Positions 34,014 through 42,599 of a DNA stretch of 64,000 nt are shown here, piece by piece. This stretch comes from Collibacillus ludicampi (GTDB taxonomy: Bacteria; Bacillota; Bacilli; Tumebacillales; BOQE01). Position numbers and translations under genes: made by a program. How positions within the stretch are numbered: position 1 is the first letter of the stretch; each line of letters opens with the position of its first letter. Under the pieces are notes generated by a model that worked only from the letters and a program-made list of their open reading frames with translations, did not search any database and was not told where the DNA came from. The stretch lies in contig NZ_BOQE01000001.1 of NCBI RefSeq assembly GCF_023705585.1, positions 1,985,001 to 2,049,000 of the forward strand, in the 5' to 3' direction.

Positions 34014-34296
34014 TAAGCTGCCTAATGCAACGGAGTATCTTTTGGGTGGGTTGTATCGCTTTGCAGCGCAGAGGTGAGTTGAAGGTCGTTCCGCTTCCTT
34101 AAACCGTTCAAGAGGCCATATGCTTTGCGCATAATAGCGACCTTGGAGGTCGTCTTGCAACATTTGTTTATTATTCCATGCAAGACGACCTCCACGGAGC
34201 ATGAGCGCAAAGCATATGCCTCAATGACGACCTTCATCGAACCCAAGCGCAAAGCGATACACCCACCCAAGCACTCATTTTGAAGCAGCCTCAACC
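34014..34296. repeat. long imperfect palindromic element (about 280 bp)
   Basis: The two arms meet at a 19-base centre (34160-34178). Matched segments, from inside out: 34145-34159 with 34179-34193 (15 bp perfect), 34112-34130 with 34205-34222, 34080-34089 with 34227-34236, 34042-34064 with 34249-34270, and AGCTGC near 34017 with GCAGCC near 34285. Words such as GCGCAAAGC recur within the arms. There is no transposase. It may be a MITE-like repeat or a large folded RNA or DNA structure. Confidence 0.75.
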
Positions 34297-34482
34297 TCAC
34301 GTTAAAGGTTTAGGCTGCTTATGTGTAGACTGAATGAAACGATCCTCCCCATAGATAACTCCCTTACCGTACGCATCTTTGAAAATGAATATTTAGCTGT
34401 TCAAAACTTCATATGAGAATCAATCATGCAATGAGTTTCGCATAACAATGAATAACAAGACTTTTGTGAGAGGTGTTCCTCC
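34297..34482. other. intergenic stretch before the YheC/D gene
   Basis: Nothing recognised apart from one more AGGCTGCTT word related to the end of the palindromic element and a GAGAGGTG ribosome site before the next ATG. Confidence 0.4.
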
Positions 34483-35640
34483 ATGAAACCGATTCTCGGG
34501 ATCCTCTCTGTATGGCAGGGGGATGAAAGTAAAGACCGTCCTTTCGGTTTACAGACCTCGTTCTTTGAAGCGATCCATAAGGCTGCATACTCATTAGGAA
34601 TTGGTTGTTACGTTTTTTTTCCTCAAGATCTGGGCAACACAAACGGAAAACTACGTGCGTACTCCTTTCAAGGCAACACATGGATTGAATCTTTTGTCCC
34701 ATTCCCGCATGTGGTTTACGATCGAATTCCGTTACGTTCTCTTGAAACTGATCCCGATTACATCAATTTCAAACGATCCATTCTCAAGTATACGGGTGGA
34801 CGAATGTTCAATCGTACCGGGTTTTTCTCCAAATGGCAGATTTACTCCCAATGTAAGAAAGATCTCCCTAAAGACTTGCTCCTTCCTAAAACCGAGATGG
34901 TCGTTAAAGCTCAAAGCGTCATTCGGAGAGCATCTGACTGGGAAGAGGTTTGGTTAAAGCCGGATGCAGGAAGCTTGGGGAGAGGTGTTTATCGTCTGGT
35001 TAAGGAACCGTTTGGCTTTACTCTGGAATCCAGTGATCATTCTTCAATGGATCAACTAGGAGAAACGGAATTGGTATCCTTCTTGAAAGAACTGCTATCG
35101 ACCGAGCATTATCTCATACAACAGGGGATTTCACGTGCTGAGTACAACCGCCATCCCTTTGATATTCGCATCTTGGTTCAAAAAAACGGCAACGGAAAAT
35201 TTGTGATCACCAATCAATTCGCTCGTCTTGCCGCTCACGGACAAATCGTTTCCAACATACATGCGGGGGCTAACGGACATCCCCTAAAAGATTTACTCAC
35301 TCAAGCCGAACGAAGCACGTTACGCAAACATGCACTTGCTTGTGCCCATCATCTCGATTCTGTTCTTCCGGGGACTATAGGGGAATTAGGGCTTGATATG
35401 ATTCTTGACCGAAACAGGCGTTTCTGGTTTCTCGAAGCAAATGCCAAGCCTTTTTTAAAGATGGAAGAAGCCGATCCACGTTCTCAAAAGATAGCGAAGA
35501 GAATTGTTGAGTTTGCCATCTATTTATGCAAACAACCGCCTAAATACACATCAAATTTACTAAAAAAGGAAAGGAAAAATCGACAACGAAAAAAATTACT
35601 CCTCGATCAAGACCGAAGCTCTATCCGCACGCTTCGATAG
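34483..35640 (+). CDS. YheC/YheD family spore-coat-associated ATP-grasp protein
   Basis: ATP-grasp-fold protein (385 aa) of the YheC/YheD family, small endospore coat proteins whose ligation substrate is unknown. The family begins with LGILSV and VPFPHVVYDRIP; the ATP-grasp part shows VWLKPDAGSLGRGVYRL (lysine and glycine-rich loop), HPFDIRILVQKN and ELGLDMILDRN...FLEANAKPF (Mg2+ ligands). A Lys/Arg-rich tail overlaps the convergent DUF2935 gene by 45 bases. Start ATG follows GAGAGGTG. Confidence 0.87.
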   Translation: MKPILGILSVWQGDESKDRPFGLQTSFFEAIHKAAYSLGIGCYVFFPQDLGNTNGKLRAYSFQGNTWIESFVPFPHVVYDRIPLRSLETDPDYINFKRSILKYTGGRMFNRTGFFSKWQIYSQCKKDLPKDLLLPKTEMVVKAQSVIRRASDWEEVWLKPDAGSLGRGVYRLVKEPFGFTLESSDHSSMDQLGETELVSFLKELLSTEHYLIQQGISRAEYNRHPFDIRILVQKNGNGKFVITNQFARLAAHGQIVSNIHAGANGHPLKDLLTQAERSTLRKHALACAHHLDSVLPGTIGELGLDMILDRNRRFWFLEANAKPFLKMEEADPRSQKIAKRIVEFAIYLCKQPPKYTSNLLKKERKNRQRKKLLLDQDRSSIRTLR

Positions 35641-36414
35641 GTCATTAAGAATGGAGAGAAACTTATTCGCTTCACGAGTAACATGATCGGCCAGTATTGG
35701 ATTGATCAGACTTAAAACTTTGCATTGTCGGATCAGATCACGTGCATCTTTCTTAAAGTTACGCAGATCGGTGGTTGCCGACTGAACATCTCCCGTGAAG
35801 CGGGTGAGTGTTTGGAAGAACGAAGGTTCTGTCTGCTTCACCATAGATTCGAGATCGCGAGCTTGGGCTAACAGTTGATCAAACTCATCAGAGAATGTGC
35901 TTGCGACTGTCACCAGCTTTCTCTCCGATGGATCGAGTAACGAGGCAATAAATTTACTATGGTCGGCCATGATCCGAAGCCAAAATACATTTTCATCTAC
36001 AATCTTATCTGCAAGAGGTTCGGACTTCCCTGCATTCAGATTTTCAAGTGTGAGAACAAAATACCCGGCTTCGCGGGCAGTGTGATCAATGAGTAGTGGA
36101 AAGTTAAAGCCCCTGATTTTGCAAGTGATGATCAACAAGAGAACTTTTGACTTGAAGTCTCGAAAGCGTCTCGTCAATGAAATGCTCCCCTCATTGAATC
36201 GGCGTACAACATCGGCATCCAGGCGCAACGATCTTGTTTCCGTCAATCGCCTGTCAAACATGTCGAAGAACTGATCCGCCTCCCGGATTAAATCCTTATC
36301 GTTTCGATCAAATCCTTCAGACATGAACAGCGCATGCTCCTTCATGATGCGTAACCAGAACAGATTTTCATTGATTGATTCCCTGATAAATTCCGATTCG
36401 GTTAAAACCGCCAT
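35596..36414 (-). CDS. DUF2935 tandem-domain protein
   Basis: An all-helical protein (272 aa) composed of two DUF2935 units. Each starts with a NLFWLRIMKEHALFM- or NVFWLRIMADHSKFI-like helix and later has LLIDHTAREAGYFV or ILADHVTREANKFL, with conserved His and Glu that suggest a ferritin-like di-metal site. Known members are Bacillus proteins of unknown function. RBS AGGGGGAAG precedes the start. The pair of iron-type helical domains fits the iron/NO theme of nearby genes, by inference only. Confidence 0.85.
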   Translation of the reverse strand: MAVLTESEFIRESINENLFWLRIMKEHALFMSEGFDRNDKDLIREADQFFDMFDRRLTETRSLRLDADVVRRFNEGSISLTRRFRDFKSKVLLLIITCKIRGFNFPLLIDHTAREAGYFVLTLENLNAGKSEPLADKIVDENVFWLRIMADHSKFIASLLDPSERKLVTVASTFSDEFDQLLAQARDLESMVKQTEPSFFQTLTRFTGDVQSATTDLRNFKKDARDLIRQCKVLSLINPILADHVTREANKFLSILNDLSKRADRASVLIEE

Positions 36415-36589
36415 CGTACTTCCCCCTCTTCATATACGCTACTCTAATGGTACGAATACCAAAAGGCTCATGCTCTCAGTCAAATACATATATTTCTGAA
36501 AAAAGGCTTGTCTCTGTATACTGATGACAACACCGTTTCGCGGAAGGACATAAGATAACTATAAATCCATCAAAAAGAGAAGGAGCCGA

Positions 36590-36829
36590 GTGATAAACAT
36601 GAGCTTTCCGCTGTTTTGTTATACCGCCGGCCGAAACTGTCCAACCCCCGATACGAATATTCGATTATCAGAACTGATCGGGAGTCCTCAGGATATCACA
36701 AGACTGGAAAATGAGTTAGGAACCGGACTTCGTCGCGAATTGAATCGACTTGGTCGCAGGGCACTATCTCCTCTGCGTCGCCAGCATAAACGACCGTCTA
36801 TCGAGTGCAAAATTCTCACCTTCCAATAA
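36590..36829 (+). CDS. hypothetical protein (79 aa)
   Basis: Small frame starting at GTG 36590 (AAGGAG four bases upstream) or ATG 36599. It begins MSFPLFCYTAGRN, then an acidic-to-basic segment with RRELNRLGRRALSPLRR, highly basic toward the end. I do not recognise it. The single ribosome binding site and lack of an overlapping frame support it as possibly real. It precedes the broken DUF1259 gene by 105 bases. Confidence 0.4.
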   Translation: MINMSFPLFCYTAGRNCPTPDTNIRLSELIGSPQDITRLENELGTGLRRELNRLGRRALSPLRRQHKRPSIECKILTFQ

Positions 36830-36934
36830 CGAAAAAGAGATCGGATCACCCTATACTTTTTTTAATAATTGACTAGCGTCAGAATCAAAAACTTCTATCC
36901 TTCCATAGCTTATCTATAAAAGGGAGGGATAAGA

Positions 36935-37344
36935 ATGGCTGTTAGTAGGTTATGTAGAGAATTTGCTAGAATTTTAGGTGCTCAACCATCTGTCATCAAC
37001 GGTGTACTGCAACCCGTTCCCGTCTTAACATTAAAGCAAGGATTTTGGGAAGGAAGTCGAAATCGTTTCTGACGGTTCCACAGGCTTTCACGTTTGAATC
37101 AAGAGATGCAAGAGGGCGGGCTTTATGTCAAGGGGAAACCGTAATCTTGCAACGAGAGATTAACCCGTTTGTTTCTAAACTCCGTCAACATGGAATTAAG
37201 GTTACGGCATTACACAATCACTGGTTATTCGAAAAGCCGCGGTTGATGTTTATCCACTTTGAATCGATTGACCACCCGCTGGCTTTTGCCCGAAAAGTCC
37301 GTGATGCTCTGAGCGTTCTGACAAACCAATCAGTTGACCCGTAA
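36935..37344 (+). pseudogene. DUF1259 (LppY/LpqO-like) protein, frameshifted
   Basis: Together the two frames encode a nearly full single DUF1259 domain (about 136 codons). Frame one from ATG 36935 (AGGGAGGG upstream) gives LCREFARILGAQPSVINGV and then leaves the family; frame two gives CTATRSRLNIKARILGRKS followed by FLTVPQAFTFESRD, GETVILQREINPF and KVTALHNHWLFEKPRLMFIHFE. The switch falls near 37003, a one- or two-base indel. DUF1259 function is unknown; conserved HNHW suggests metal binding. Confidence 0.75.
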
Positions 37345-37412
37345 TGAAATAGAGTAGGCCGGAATGTAAAAATGAAAACGGTTGTAGTGAAAGGGAGAGC
37401 CCGAGTAACAAC

Positions 37413-37447
37413 GTAAAAACACCGTCCCATAATTGAGGGACGGTGTT
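37413..37447 (-). terminator. terminator of the DUF2249-DUF59 operon
   Basis: Perfect 11-bp stem AACACCGTCCC/GGGACGGTGTT with an eight-base loop, followed on the minus strand by a T run. It lies 20 bases after the DUF59 gene. Confidence 0.85.
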
Positions 37448-37467
37448 GCCATGTAAAGGATCGCTTA

Positions 37468-37761
37468 TTAGAAGCCAAGACGCGTTTTCGCTTCCTCTGA
37501 CATCTTGTCGGGTGACCATGGCGGATCCCAGACGACGTCGACCTTGACGGAGCGAATACCCGGTTGACGCCGCAACAACCGTTCGGCACCGCCGGCAATG
37601 GTATCGTGCATCGGGCAGCCTGGTGTCGTCAGCGTCATGCGAATATAAACGTCCCCATCCTCATTGCGAATCTCATACACGAGTCCAAGATCGATAATGT
37701 TGATGCCGAGTTCGGGGTCGTATACCTGTTTCAACAACTTGCGAATATCTGCAGTCTCCAT
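37468..37761 (-). CDS. DUF59/MIP18-family metal-sulfur cluster assembly protein
   Basis: A 97-residue protein of the MIP18/PaaD/SufT family with DPELGINIIDLGLVYEI, the cysteine motif TTPGCPMHD and KVDVVWDPPW. Such proteins help load iron-sulfur clusters onto targets. The ATG at 37761 follows AGAGGTGG; a longer frame by three codons is unlikely. It follows the oxidase-like membrane protein on the same strand after 53 bases and ends the operon, so it may serve cluster insertion for this operon or for hcp. Confidence 0.88.
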   Translation of the reverse strand: METADIRKLLKQVYDPELGINIIDLGLVYEIRNEDGDVYIRMTLTTPGCPMHDTIAGGAERLLRRQPGIRSVKVDVVWDPPWSPDKMSEEAKTRLGF

Positions 37762-37814
37762 ACAAACCACCTCTCGTATTCATACCAGGTTTCCCTACTC
37801 AAGATCTGATCTGC

Positions 37815-39047
37815 CTAACGGGTGAACACTTTCGCAATCATGCACACATAGAACAGCGAGAAAAGAGAAAGCGCAACGCCGCTCCATTGCGTCCATACCA
37901 TGTTGTTTAATCCAAGACTGACAATTTGAACGACCAGACTTGCTGCGATAGCAGCCAGCCCATAAGCGACACAACGGTCTTTCAGCAGATCGGCCATCGT
38001 TGGGATATTCCCTTTGCCGACATGAGGCCCATATTTGTGCGTCCACCAAAGAAATGGTACGATCTTCGATAAATATCCGAGAATCGTTAAGGCGACCCAT
38101 CCCCACAGGTAAGCCCAAACGATGATCACAATCGCCCTTTCATCCATTACCCGCTCGGGAGCGAACAGAGTGCATGCGAGTGCGACCGTACTGATTACGG
38201 CAAGCGCCCGCGCACTGTAGACGGCCGCCAAAACGCCTGCGCCAGGACTTTTTTTGTGACGCGCATTACGGATACGCGTGATATGCATGTTGTATGCGTA
38301 CACCGCTAATGTCAACAAACCGACAGCCGCACGGACAGCAGGAATGGGTGCGGCCGTCAGGAAGGCGACGGCTCCCGTAAAGACGGCGGCGTTCCACAAG
38401 AATAAAACGACGTATGACGTTCGGTTGGATACACCGTGCGACAAATAAAACATCGGCAACATTTTGTAGCTGAATCCTGTGATCAACAACCCAAACCACC
38501 CGATCGTTCCCATCCAGATATGGGTGTAAAACAGTCTTTCATGCCAAGCGGGCCACCATTGGAAGGCGAAATTGAGACCCATGAGGAGCCCGATCAGACC
38601 TGTCAGAAAGAGGAAGAGAAGCGCGCACGATGTACTGAGAGTGATCAGATTCCACTCTGCAGCCTGGATCAGTGTCAGCGTGATATTCACGACGAACAGG
38701 ACGATACCGATCCAGGCCAGTGTGGCGAAGATGGCGATCCATTGTGCTTGCCCGGCGGCAAACCCGACAAGCAAACCGGCGGTGCCTACGGTATACAGCA
38801 CATAGTGGACATACCCCAATGTACGGCTGAACACGTCCTTTTGGAGTACAACGCGTATGAGCTGATACACCGCTCCCATAGCGATCATCGTCGCCCAACC
38901 GAGTACCAGCAAATGAACGTGAAACCATCCCGCCGGGCTTCGCGGCTGATGAGTGATCCAACCGGCGAACTGCAAAAGCGTCGTGATATTGAACAGGGCG
39001 AAAGAGACAAGCCCCGTTGCGATAAAAAGAAAAGGAAGGAGGAACAT
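37815..39047 (-). CDS. heme-copper-oxidase-I/NnrS-like polytopic membrane protein
   Basis: A 410-residue protein with about 12 hydrophobic helices. Histidines sit in helices as in heme-copper oxidase subunit I: FHVHLLVLGWATM in helix 2, HYVLYTVG, WHERLFYTHIWMGTIGW and YLSHGVSN. The full CuB set (HPEVY, HH pair) of qoxB is absent, so it is not a standard oxidase; NnrS or small cbb3/NOR-like proteins are the nearest type I can name. It lies between DUF2249 proteins and a DUF59 protein, under an Fnr-type promoter, which suggests a role in NO or low-oxygen metabolism. Confidence 0.68.
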   Translation of the reverse strand: MFLLPFLFIATGLVSFALFNITTLLQFAGWITHQPRSPAGWFHVHLLVLGWATMIAMGAVYQLIRVVLQKDVFSRTLGYVHYVLYTVGTAGLLVGFAAGQAQWIAIFATLAWIGIVLFVVNITLTLIQAAEWNLITLSTSCALLFLFLTGLIGLLMGLNFAFQWWPAWHERLFYTHIWMGTIGWFGLLITGFSYKMLPMFYLSHGVSNRTSYVVLFLWNAAVFTGAVAFLTAAPIPAVRAAVGLLTLAVYAYNMHITRIRNARHKKSPGAGVLAAVYSARALAVISTVALACTLFAPERVMDERAIVIIVWAYLWGWVALTILGYLSKIVPFLWWTHKYGPHVGKGNIPTMADLLKDRCVAYGLAAIAASLVVQIVSLGLNNMVWTQWSGVALSLFSLFYVCMIAKVFTR

Positions 39048-39061
39048 GAGAGAGCCCTCCT

Positions 39062-39610
39062 TTACGTTTTTTGGATCATAACCCGCGCCGATCCATCTGG
39101 TTGATCCTCGATAGTATACGGATACCCGAGTGCCGTCAACTCTTCGAGCAAAAACACGGGAACCCGATCGTTATGAATGACGACCCGGTCACCTTTCCGG
39201 CATGTTTCCAAAGCTTTTAGGGTGCGGACCATCGGCTGCGGTGGCTCAAGTCCTCGGTTATCTAACTCAATCGTCCGCGGAGAATCGGCGTTCACCTCCA
39301 TCGGAGCGATGGTTTGTCCCTTGTTGGGGAAACTGCCTTCGTCCCATTCTTTCTCCTTCAATTCTTTTTTTCGGCTCTTGGGAACAAATGTCACTTTCCA
39401 ATGGTCTTTTGCCAACTGCTCCGTCTTGTAAGCAAAACCTTTCGCTCTCATGAGTCCAAGCAGCGGAACGGGTTTGAAGGTCGTGTGCAAAATGAACGTA
39501 TCTGCAGGATCAAGCGTTCTGACCGTATCCATTATCAGTTGAAAAGGCTCAAGTTTTTTGCGCAAATGAGGGCGGACGTCCAATTCCACAGTTTGAGGGG
39601 CAGCTCCCAT
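39062..39610 (-). CDS. tandem DUF2249 protein
   Basis: Two DUF2249 domains in 182 residues, separated by a charged linker around residues 80-105. The first reads VELDVRPHLRKKLEPFQLIMDTV...FILHTTFKPVPLLGLM and the second TIELDNRGLEPPQPMVRTLKAL...VVIHNDRVPVFLLEEL. DUF2249 has a TusA-like fold found in denitrification and sulfur-transfer contexts. The third ATG (39610) is best spaced from AAGGAG. It ends 14 bases before the oxidase-like gene starts. Confidence 0.8.
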   Translation of the reverse strand: MGAAPQTVELDVRPHLRKKLEPFQLIMDTVRTLDPADTFILHTTFKPVPLLGLMRAKGFAYKTEQLAKDHWKVTFVPKSRKKELKEKEWDEGSFPNKGQTIAPMEVNADSPRTIELDNRGLEPPQPMVRTLKALETCRKGDRVVIHNDRVPVFLLEELTALGYPYTIEDQPDGSARVMIQKT

Positions 39611-39623
39611 TGTCATCATCTCC

Positions 39624-39971
39624 TTACTGTGGCTGATCCATCACAACGGGACGGAGCGCTGCTTTTGCCGATTCGTACAGAGCCGCCATTCCGCCGTAAA
39701 GAGCATAGAAGAAAGCATCGGGCGCATCGAGCGAAAAAGACAAATACTGCTTCGGATCGATGCCCAGCATGTGTTCAAACAGGGCGGCGCTGTCATAGGC
39801 GTAAAAACAAAAATAAACGAATTGAAACTCTGGCATTTTCTCGTAAATGGTCGTAATGTCTTTGGCATAGAGCTCCACATGCTGCTCTGCCTCACGAATC
39901 ATGGCGATGGCATCATCGAGGTCCACTACAATCCTGATCGTTTTCTCGTCGAGAACGGTAACTTTCGCCAT
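39624..39971 (-). CDS. conserved-looking hypothetical protein (115 aa)
   Basis: Compact 115-residue alpha/beta protein beginning MAKVTVLDEKTIRIVVDLDDAIAM; the centre is aromatic-rich (QFVYFCFYAYDS), then LFEHMLGIDPKQYLSFSLDAPDAFFYALYGGM. No family is recognised. The start follows AAGGAGGTCCC by five bases and the gene fits exactly between two DUF2249 genes, with 14 bases on either side, so it is part of the operon. No signal peptide or membrane helix is clear. Confidence 0.65.
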   Translation of the reverse strand: MAKVTVLDEKTIRIVVDLDDAIAMIREAEQHVELYAKDITTIYEKMPEFQFVYFCFYAYDSAALFEHMLGIDPKQYLSFSLDAPDAFFYALYGGMAALYESAKAALRPVVMDQPQ

Positions 39972-39984
39972 GGTAGGGACCTCC

Positions 39985-40217
39985 TTATTTTTTTTCGATT
40001 TTTACCTGGAATAGGTCGGGTCCTTCTTCGAGATATTCCCAAGTGAATTGCCCCGGATGATCGATTCAAACTGGTATCGAAGAGGAATCGGATTATGGTC
40101 GTTAATCAGTAGCATGGCTTCTCCGGGCTTCAATTTCTCAAATGTTTCAAAAATCACCTTGTGTTTCAAATAAGGCGGATATTCCGGCGCGCGAACCGTG
40201 GCTGCAAATTCGTTCAT
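39985..40217 (-). pseudogene. single-domain DUF2249 protein, frameshifted
   Basis: The first gene of the operon. From ATG 40217 (GGAGGAG upstream) it reads a DUF2249 domain, EYPPYLKHKVIFETFEKL and AMLLINDHNPIPLRYQFE. After that the open frame leaves the family and ends at 40002. The alternative frame continues DHPGQFTWEYLEEGPDLFQVKIEKK and stops at 39985, the typical end. The two join near 40066 if one base is added or two removed. Whether this is a true mutation or a sequence error is open. Confidence 0.75.
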
Positions 40218-40251
40218 TTATAATCTCCTCCTCGGGATGTGGTAACGGGAT

Positions 40252-40301
40252 ACCACTGATTATAAAAAGTTTAACCTCTTCTCATTGTGATGAGCGTCAC
40301 A
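40252..40301 (-). promoter_or_regulatory. Fnr-type promoter of the DUF2249 operon
   Basis: Perfect palindrome TGTGA-TGAGCG-TCACA at 40286-40301 and a perfect TATAAT (-10) on the minus strand at 40264-40259; the centre falls at -41.5 from the predicted start at 40252. The operon would be activated by an Fnr-type regulator. Confidence 0.8.
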
Positions 40302-40493
40302 TTCGCTAGAAGGAGGTGAGTCCGGCACAGAAATGCTTGCATGTATTGCCGCTGCCGTACAGGTAAGATTGATTCCAGCCAATTTTTTCTCTGAACTCTA
40401 TTTTTTTAAAATAGTTAACCTAGATTTTTGTAAGCTCGTCCTCTATACTTTAGGGCGAAAAGCTGTTTTTTAGGTGCCTGTCCGACATAGGAG

Positions 40494-41506
40494 ATGATCG
40501 TTTTGCTTTTTACATCCAAGAAAAAGGAACACTCATCATTTCCTTTAAAAAACAAAAACACTCGCATGGGATCTATCATTACCATCACCATGGTCATGAT
40601 CATCTATATGATCACTTCAACAGTTGCACTCGTCCTGTATGGACCATTTGAAAATCTGCGCAGTGCAGTGATAGGTGCCATACTCACAAGCCGACATCCT
40701 TGGGTCATCACTCCTTTTTATTCGGCAGCTACCTTGGCAAAGTACCGTCCTGTTTCCTTCGATACGATGGATCGGGGAACGTTGCCGGCCGGCGACTTTG
40801 CGAACATTCACGATGACGAAATCGAAGTGGTTCCGATCCAAACGGCCAAATATTCCGGCAGTTTATTGATCGTTCATGATCCAAAACGCGTACATGTGGC
40901 AGTGACAAAACATTTAAACTCTGTCGGGGAAACAGTCAGTGAAATGGTGAAAGATTCCGGTTCGATCGCCGGTATTAATGCTGGAGGATTTTCTGACGGC
41001 GGACATGGTACGGGCGGTATACCGCTCGGTATTACCGTTTCACGAGGAAAATTCATATGTGGGGATAAAACCTCCCGCGAACCTGTTATTGGAATCACGA
41101 AAAGCGGCGCACTGATCGTCGGCAAATATACGTTTCAAGAGCTCGAACAATTGGGATCGAAGATGCGGTCTCATTCGGGCCGGAATTGGTTCGCGACGGG
41201 AAGCCTTTTTTAAAGGCGACCGATGGATCCTGGGGCTTCGCGCCGAGATCCGCAATTGGTCAACGCAGCGATGGAGCGATTTTGTTACTTGCCCTCTCAG
41301 GGCGGGGGAATGGTGGAATTGGCGCAAGCTTGCTCGATTGCGAGCAAGTGATGTTGGAGCATGGAGCTTATGTGGCGGCCAATCTGGATGGAGGATACAG
41401 TTCCGAGCTTTATTATAAGAATCAATTTCTTGTGCCTCCGTCGAATCCCCTTGGAGAAAGATACGTGGCGACAAGCTTCGTCGTGGATGGGGGAAATAAA
41501 ACATGA
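40494..41506 (+). pseudogene. phosphodiester glycosidase (NAGPA/DUF2233) family protein, frameshifted
   Basis: Frame one (40494-41213) encodes a membrane anchor (residues about 25-45) and the domain up to YTFQELEQLG; frame two resumes with IEDAVSFGPELVRDGKPFLK and continues through SAIGQRSDGAILLLALSGR and VAANLDGGYSS, the conserved catalytic-site region, to 41506. The frames join near 41156 with one added base. Family members cleave GlcNAc or similar phosphodiesters in the wall or outside the cell. The start region has AGGAG almost touching the ATG, so the first residues are uncertain. Confidence 0.75.
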
Positions 41507-42438
41507 GAAAAAAGTGGAGGATGAACAAAAAAATATCTATATGGACAGGAGTTTTTACCTTGTTTACGTTGATCCAACTGGTGACACTCCATGAGATCGA
41601 TAAGTTTTTGCAGCCTCCCATTTCCCCGGTAATGGAAAGGAATACAACAACCAAGGAACAAGAAACAGTAACCGTCATGCCCCCAAATAACGCTGAGCAA
41701 GTGATGTACAGCCAAGATAAACAGTATATGGCTTATACAACAAAGGATACACTGACGATAGCCGGAAAGGGAGGAACCATTTTTCAACAAACGGTAGGGC
41801 AGGTATCCTATCTGAAATGGCTGGGAAATACGAACACTCTATTATATTTTGTCCAAGGCTCTTATTTGGACGCTTATTTACTGCCATTGCATGAAGCGAA
41901 ACCCTATTTGATCTACGAATGGTTTGGAGATCATCGGACGGTTGAGAACACCTTTTTTTCCCCGTACATGGAATACTTGTATATTGAAATGAAAAACGGC
42001 TCGATGAATGAAATTTACAAGTATGACGCGGTAAGCGGAATCCGTCAATTGCCATTGGGAGATATTCAAATCTCACGCATTGATTATGACGAGCTTTCCG
42101 ATACGATGAATATAACCAGTTCTTTTGGAGGAGTCTGGCGTTACATGAATGATCGATTGTACCGTCCGGACGGTTCGGTCGTCATACCGGCTGTCGCGGT
42201 TCATCAGCCGAATCCAAAAGTTGATAACCATCAACATCTTGAGGAAAAGAAACCATCATCCACGTCAAACAATGAAATGAAGAGACCCCACGGCAATACA
42301 TCCAAAGAGTCTCCAGGCAACATGAAACAGGCTAATGCTACCGTCTCGCCGCCTGCAGCAAAAACAACAGGAAGTACGGAGGCGGACAAATCGCTAGCTG
42401 GTTCTTCTCCCCAGGTGAAAGCTCAAGTACAAAAATAA
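41503..42438 (+). CDS. secreted or membrane-anchored hypothetical protein (311 aa)
   Basis: Overlaps the preceding glycosidase by four bases (ATGA), implying translational coupling. One N-terminal helix (residues about 10-28), then a region with repeated strand-like units (MYSQDKQYMAYTT, YLKWLGNTNTLLYFVQGS, FFSPYMEYLYIEM, QISRIDYDELSDTMN) that suggests a small beta-propeller, and a low-complexity Lys/Pro/Ser/Asn tail of about 80 residues. No family is recognised. Probably acts outside the membrane together with the glycosidase. Confidence 0.65.
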   Translation: MRKKWRMNKKISIWTGVFTLFTLIQLVTLHEIDKFLQPPISPVMERNTTTKEQETVTVMPPNNAEQVMYSQDKQYMAYTTKDTLTIAGKGGTIFQQTVGQVSYLKWLGNTNTLLYFVQGSYLDAYLLPLHEAKPYLIYEWFGDHRTVENTFFSPYMEYLYIEMKNGSMNEIYKYDAVSGIRQLPLGDIQISRIDYDELSDTMNITSSFGGVWRYMNDRLYRPDGSVVIPAVAVHQPNPKVDNHQHLEEKKPSSTSNNEMKRPHGNTSKESPGNMKQANATVSPPAAKTTGSTEADKSLAGSSPQVKAQVQK

Positions 42439-42560
42439 GTGATATCGCATCTTTTAAAGGAATTACGTAAAAATCAGAGGTAATAAGAGCAAAGATCATA
42501 CGCTTATGTAAAGTTTGTTTTTTCTTGGTCAAAATCGCTATAAATCACCAACGGGACGAA

Positions 42561-42588
42561 TTGCTTTCCCTTCTTTGAGGGATATAAT
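42561..42588 (+). promoter_or_regulatory. promoter of the kimA transcription unit
   Basis: TTGCTT, 16-base spacer, TATAAT; start near 42595, just before the c-di-AMP riboswitch. Confidence 0.65.
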
Positions 42589-42599
42589 GAATATCAACA

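Noticed and set aside
33933-34300. Two minus-strand frames with Cys/Leu-rich peptides
   Set aside because: They run through the long palindrome, whose arms repeat; composition and lack of ribosome sites indicate non-coding DNA.
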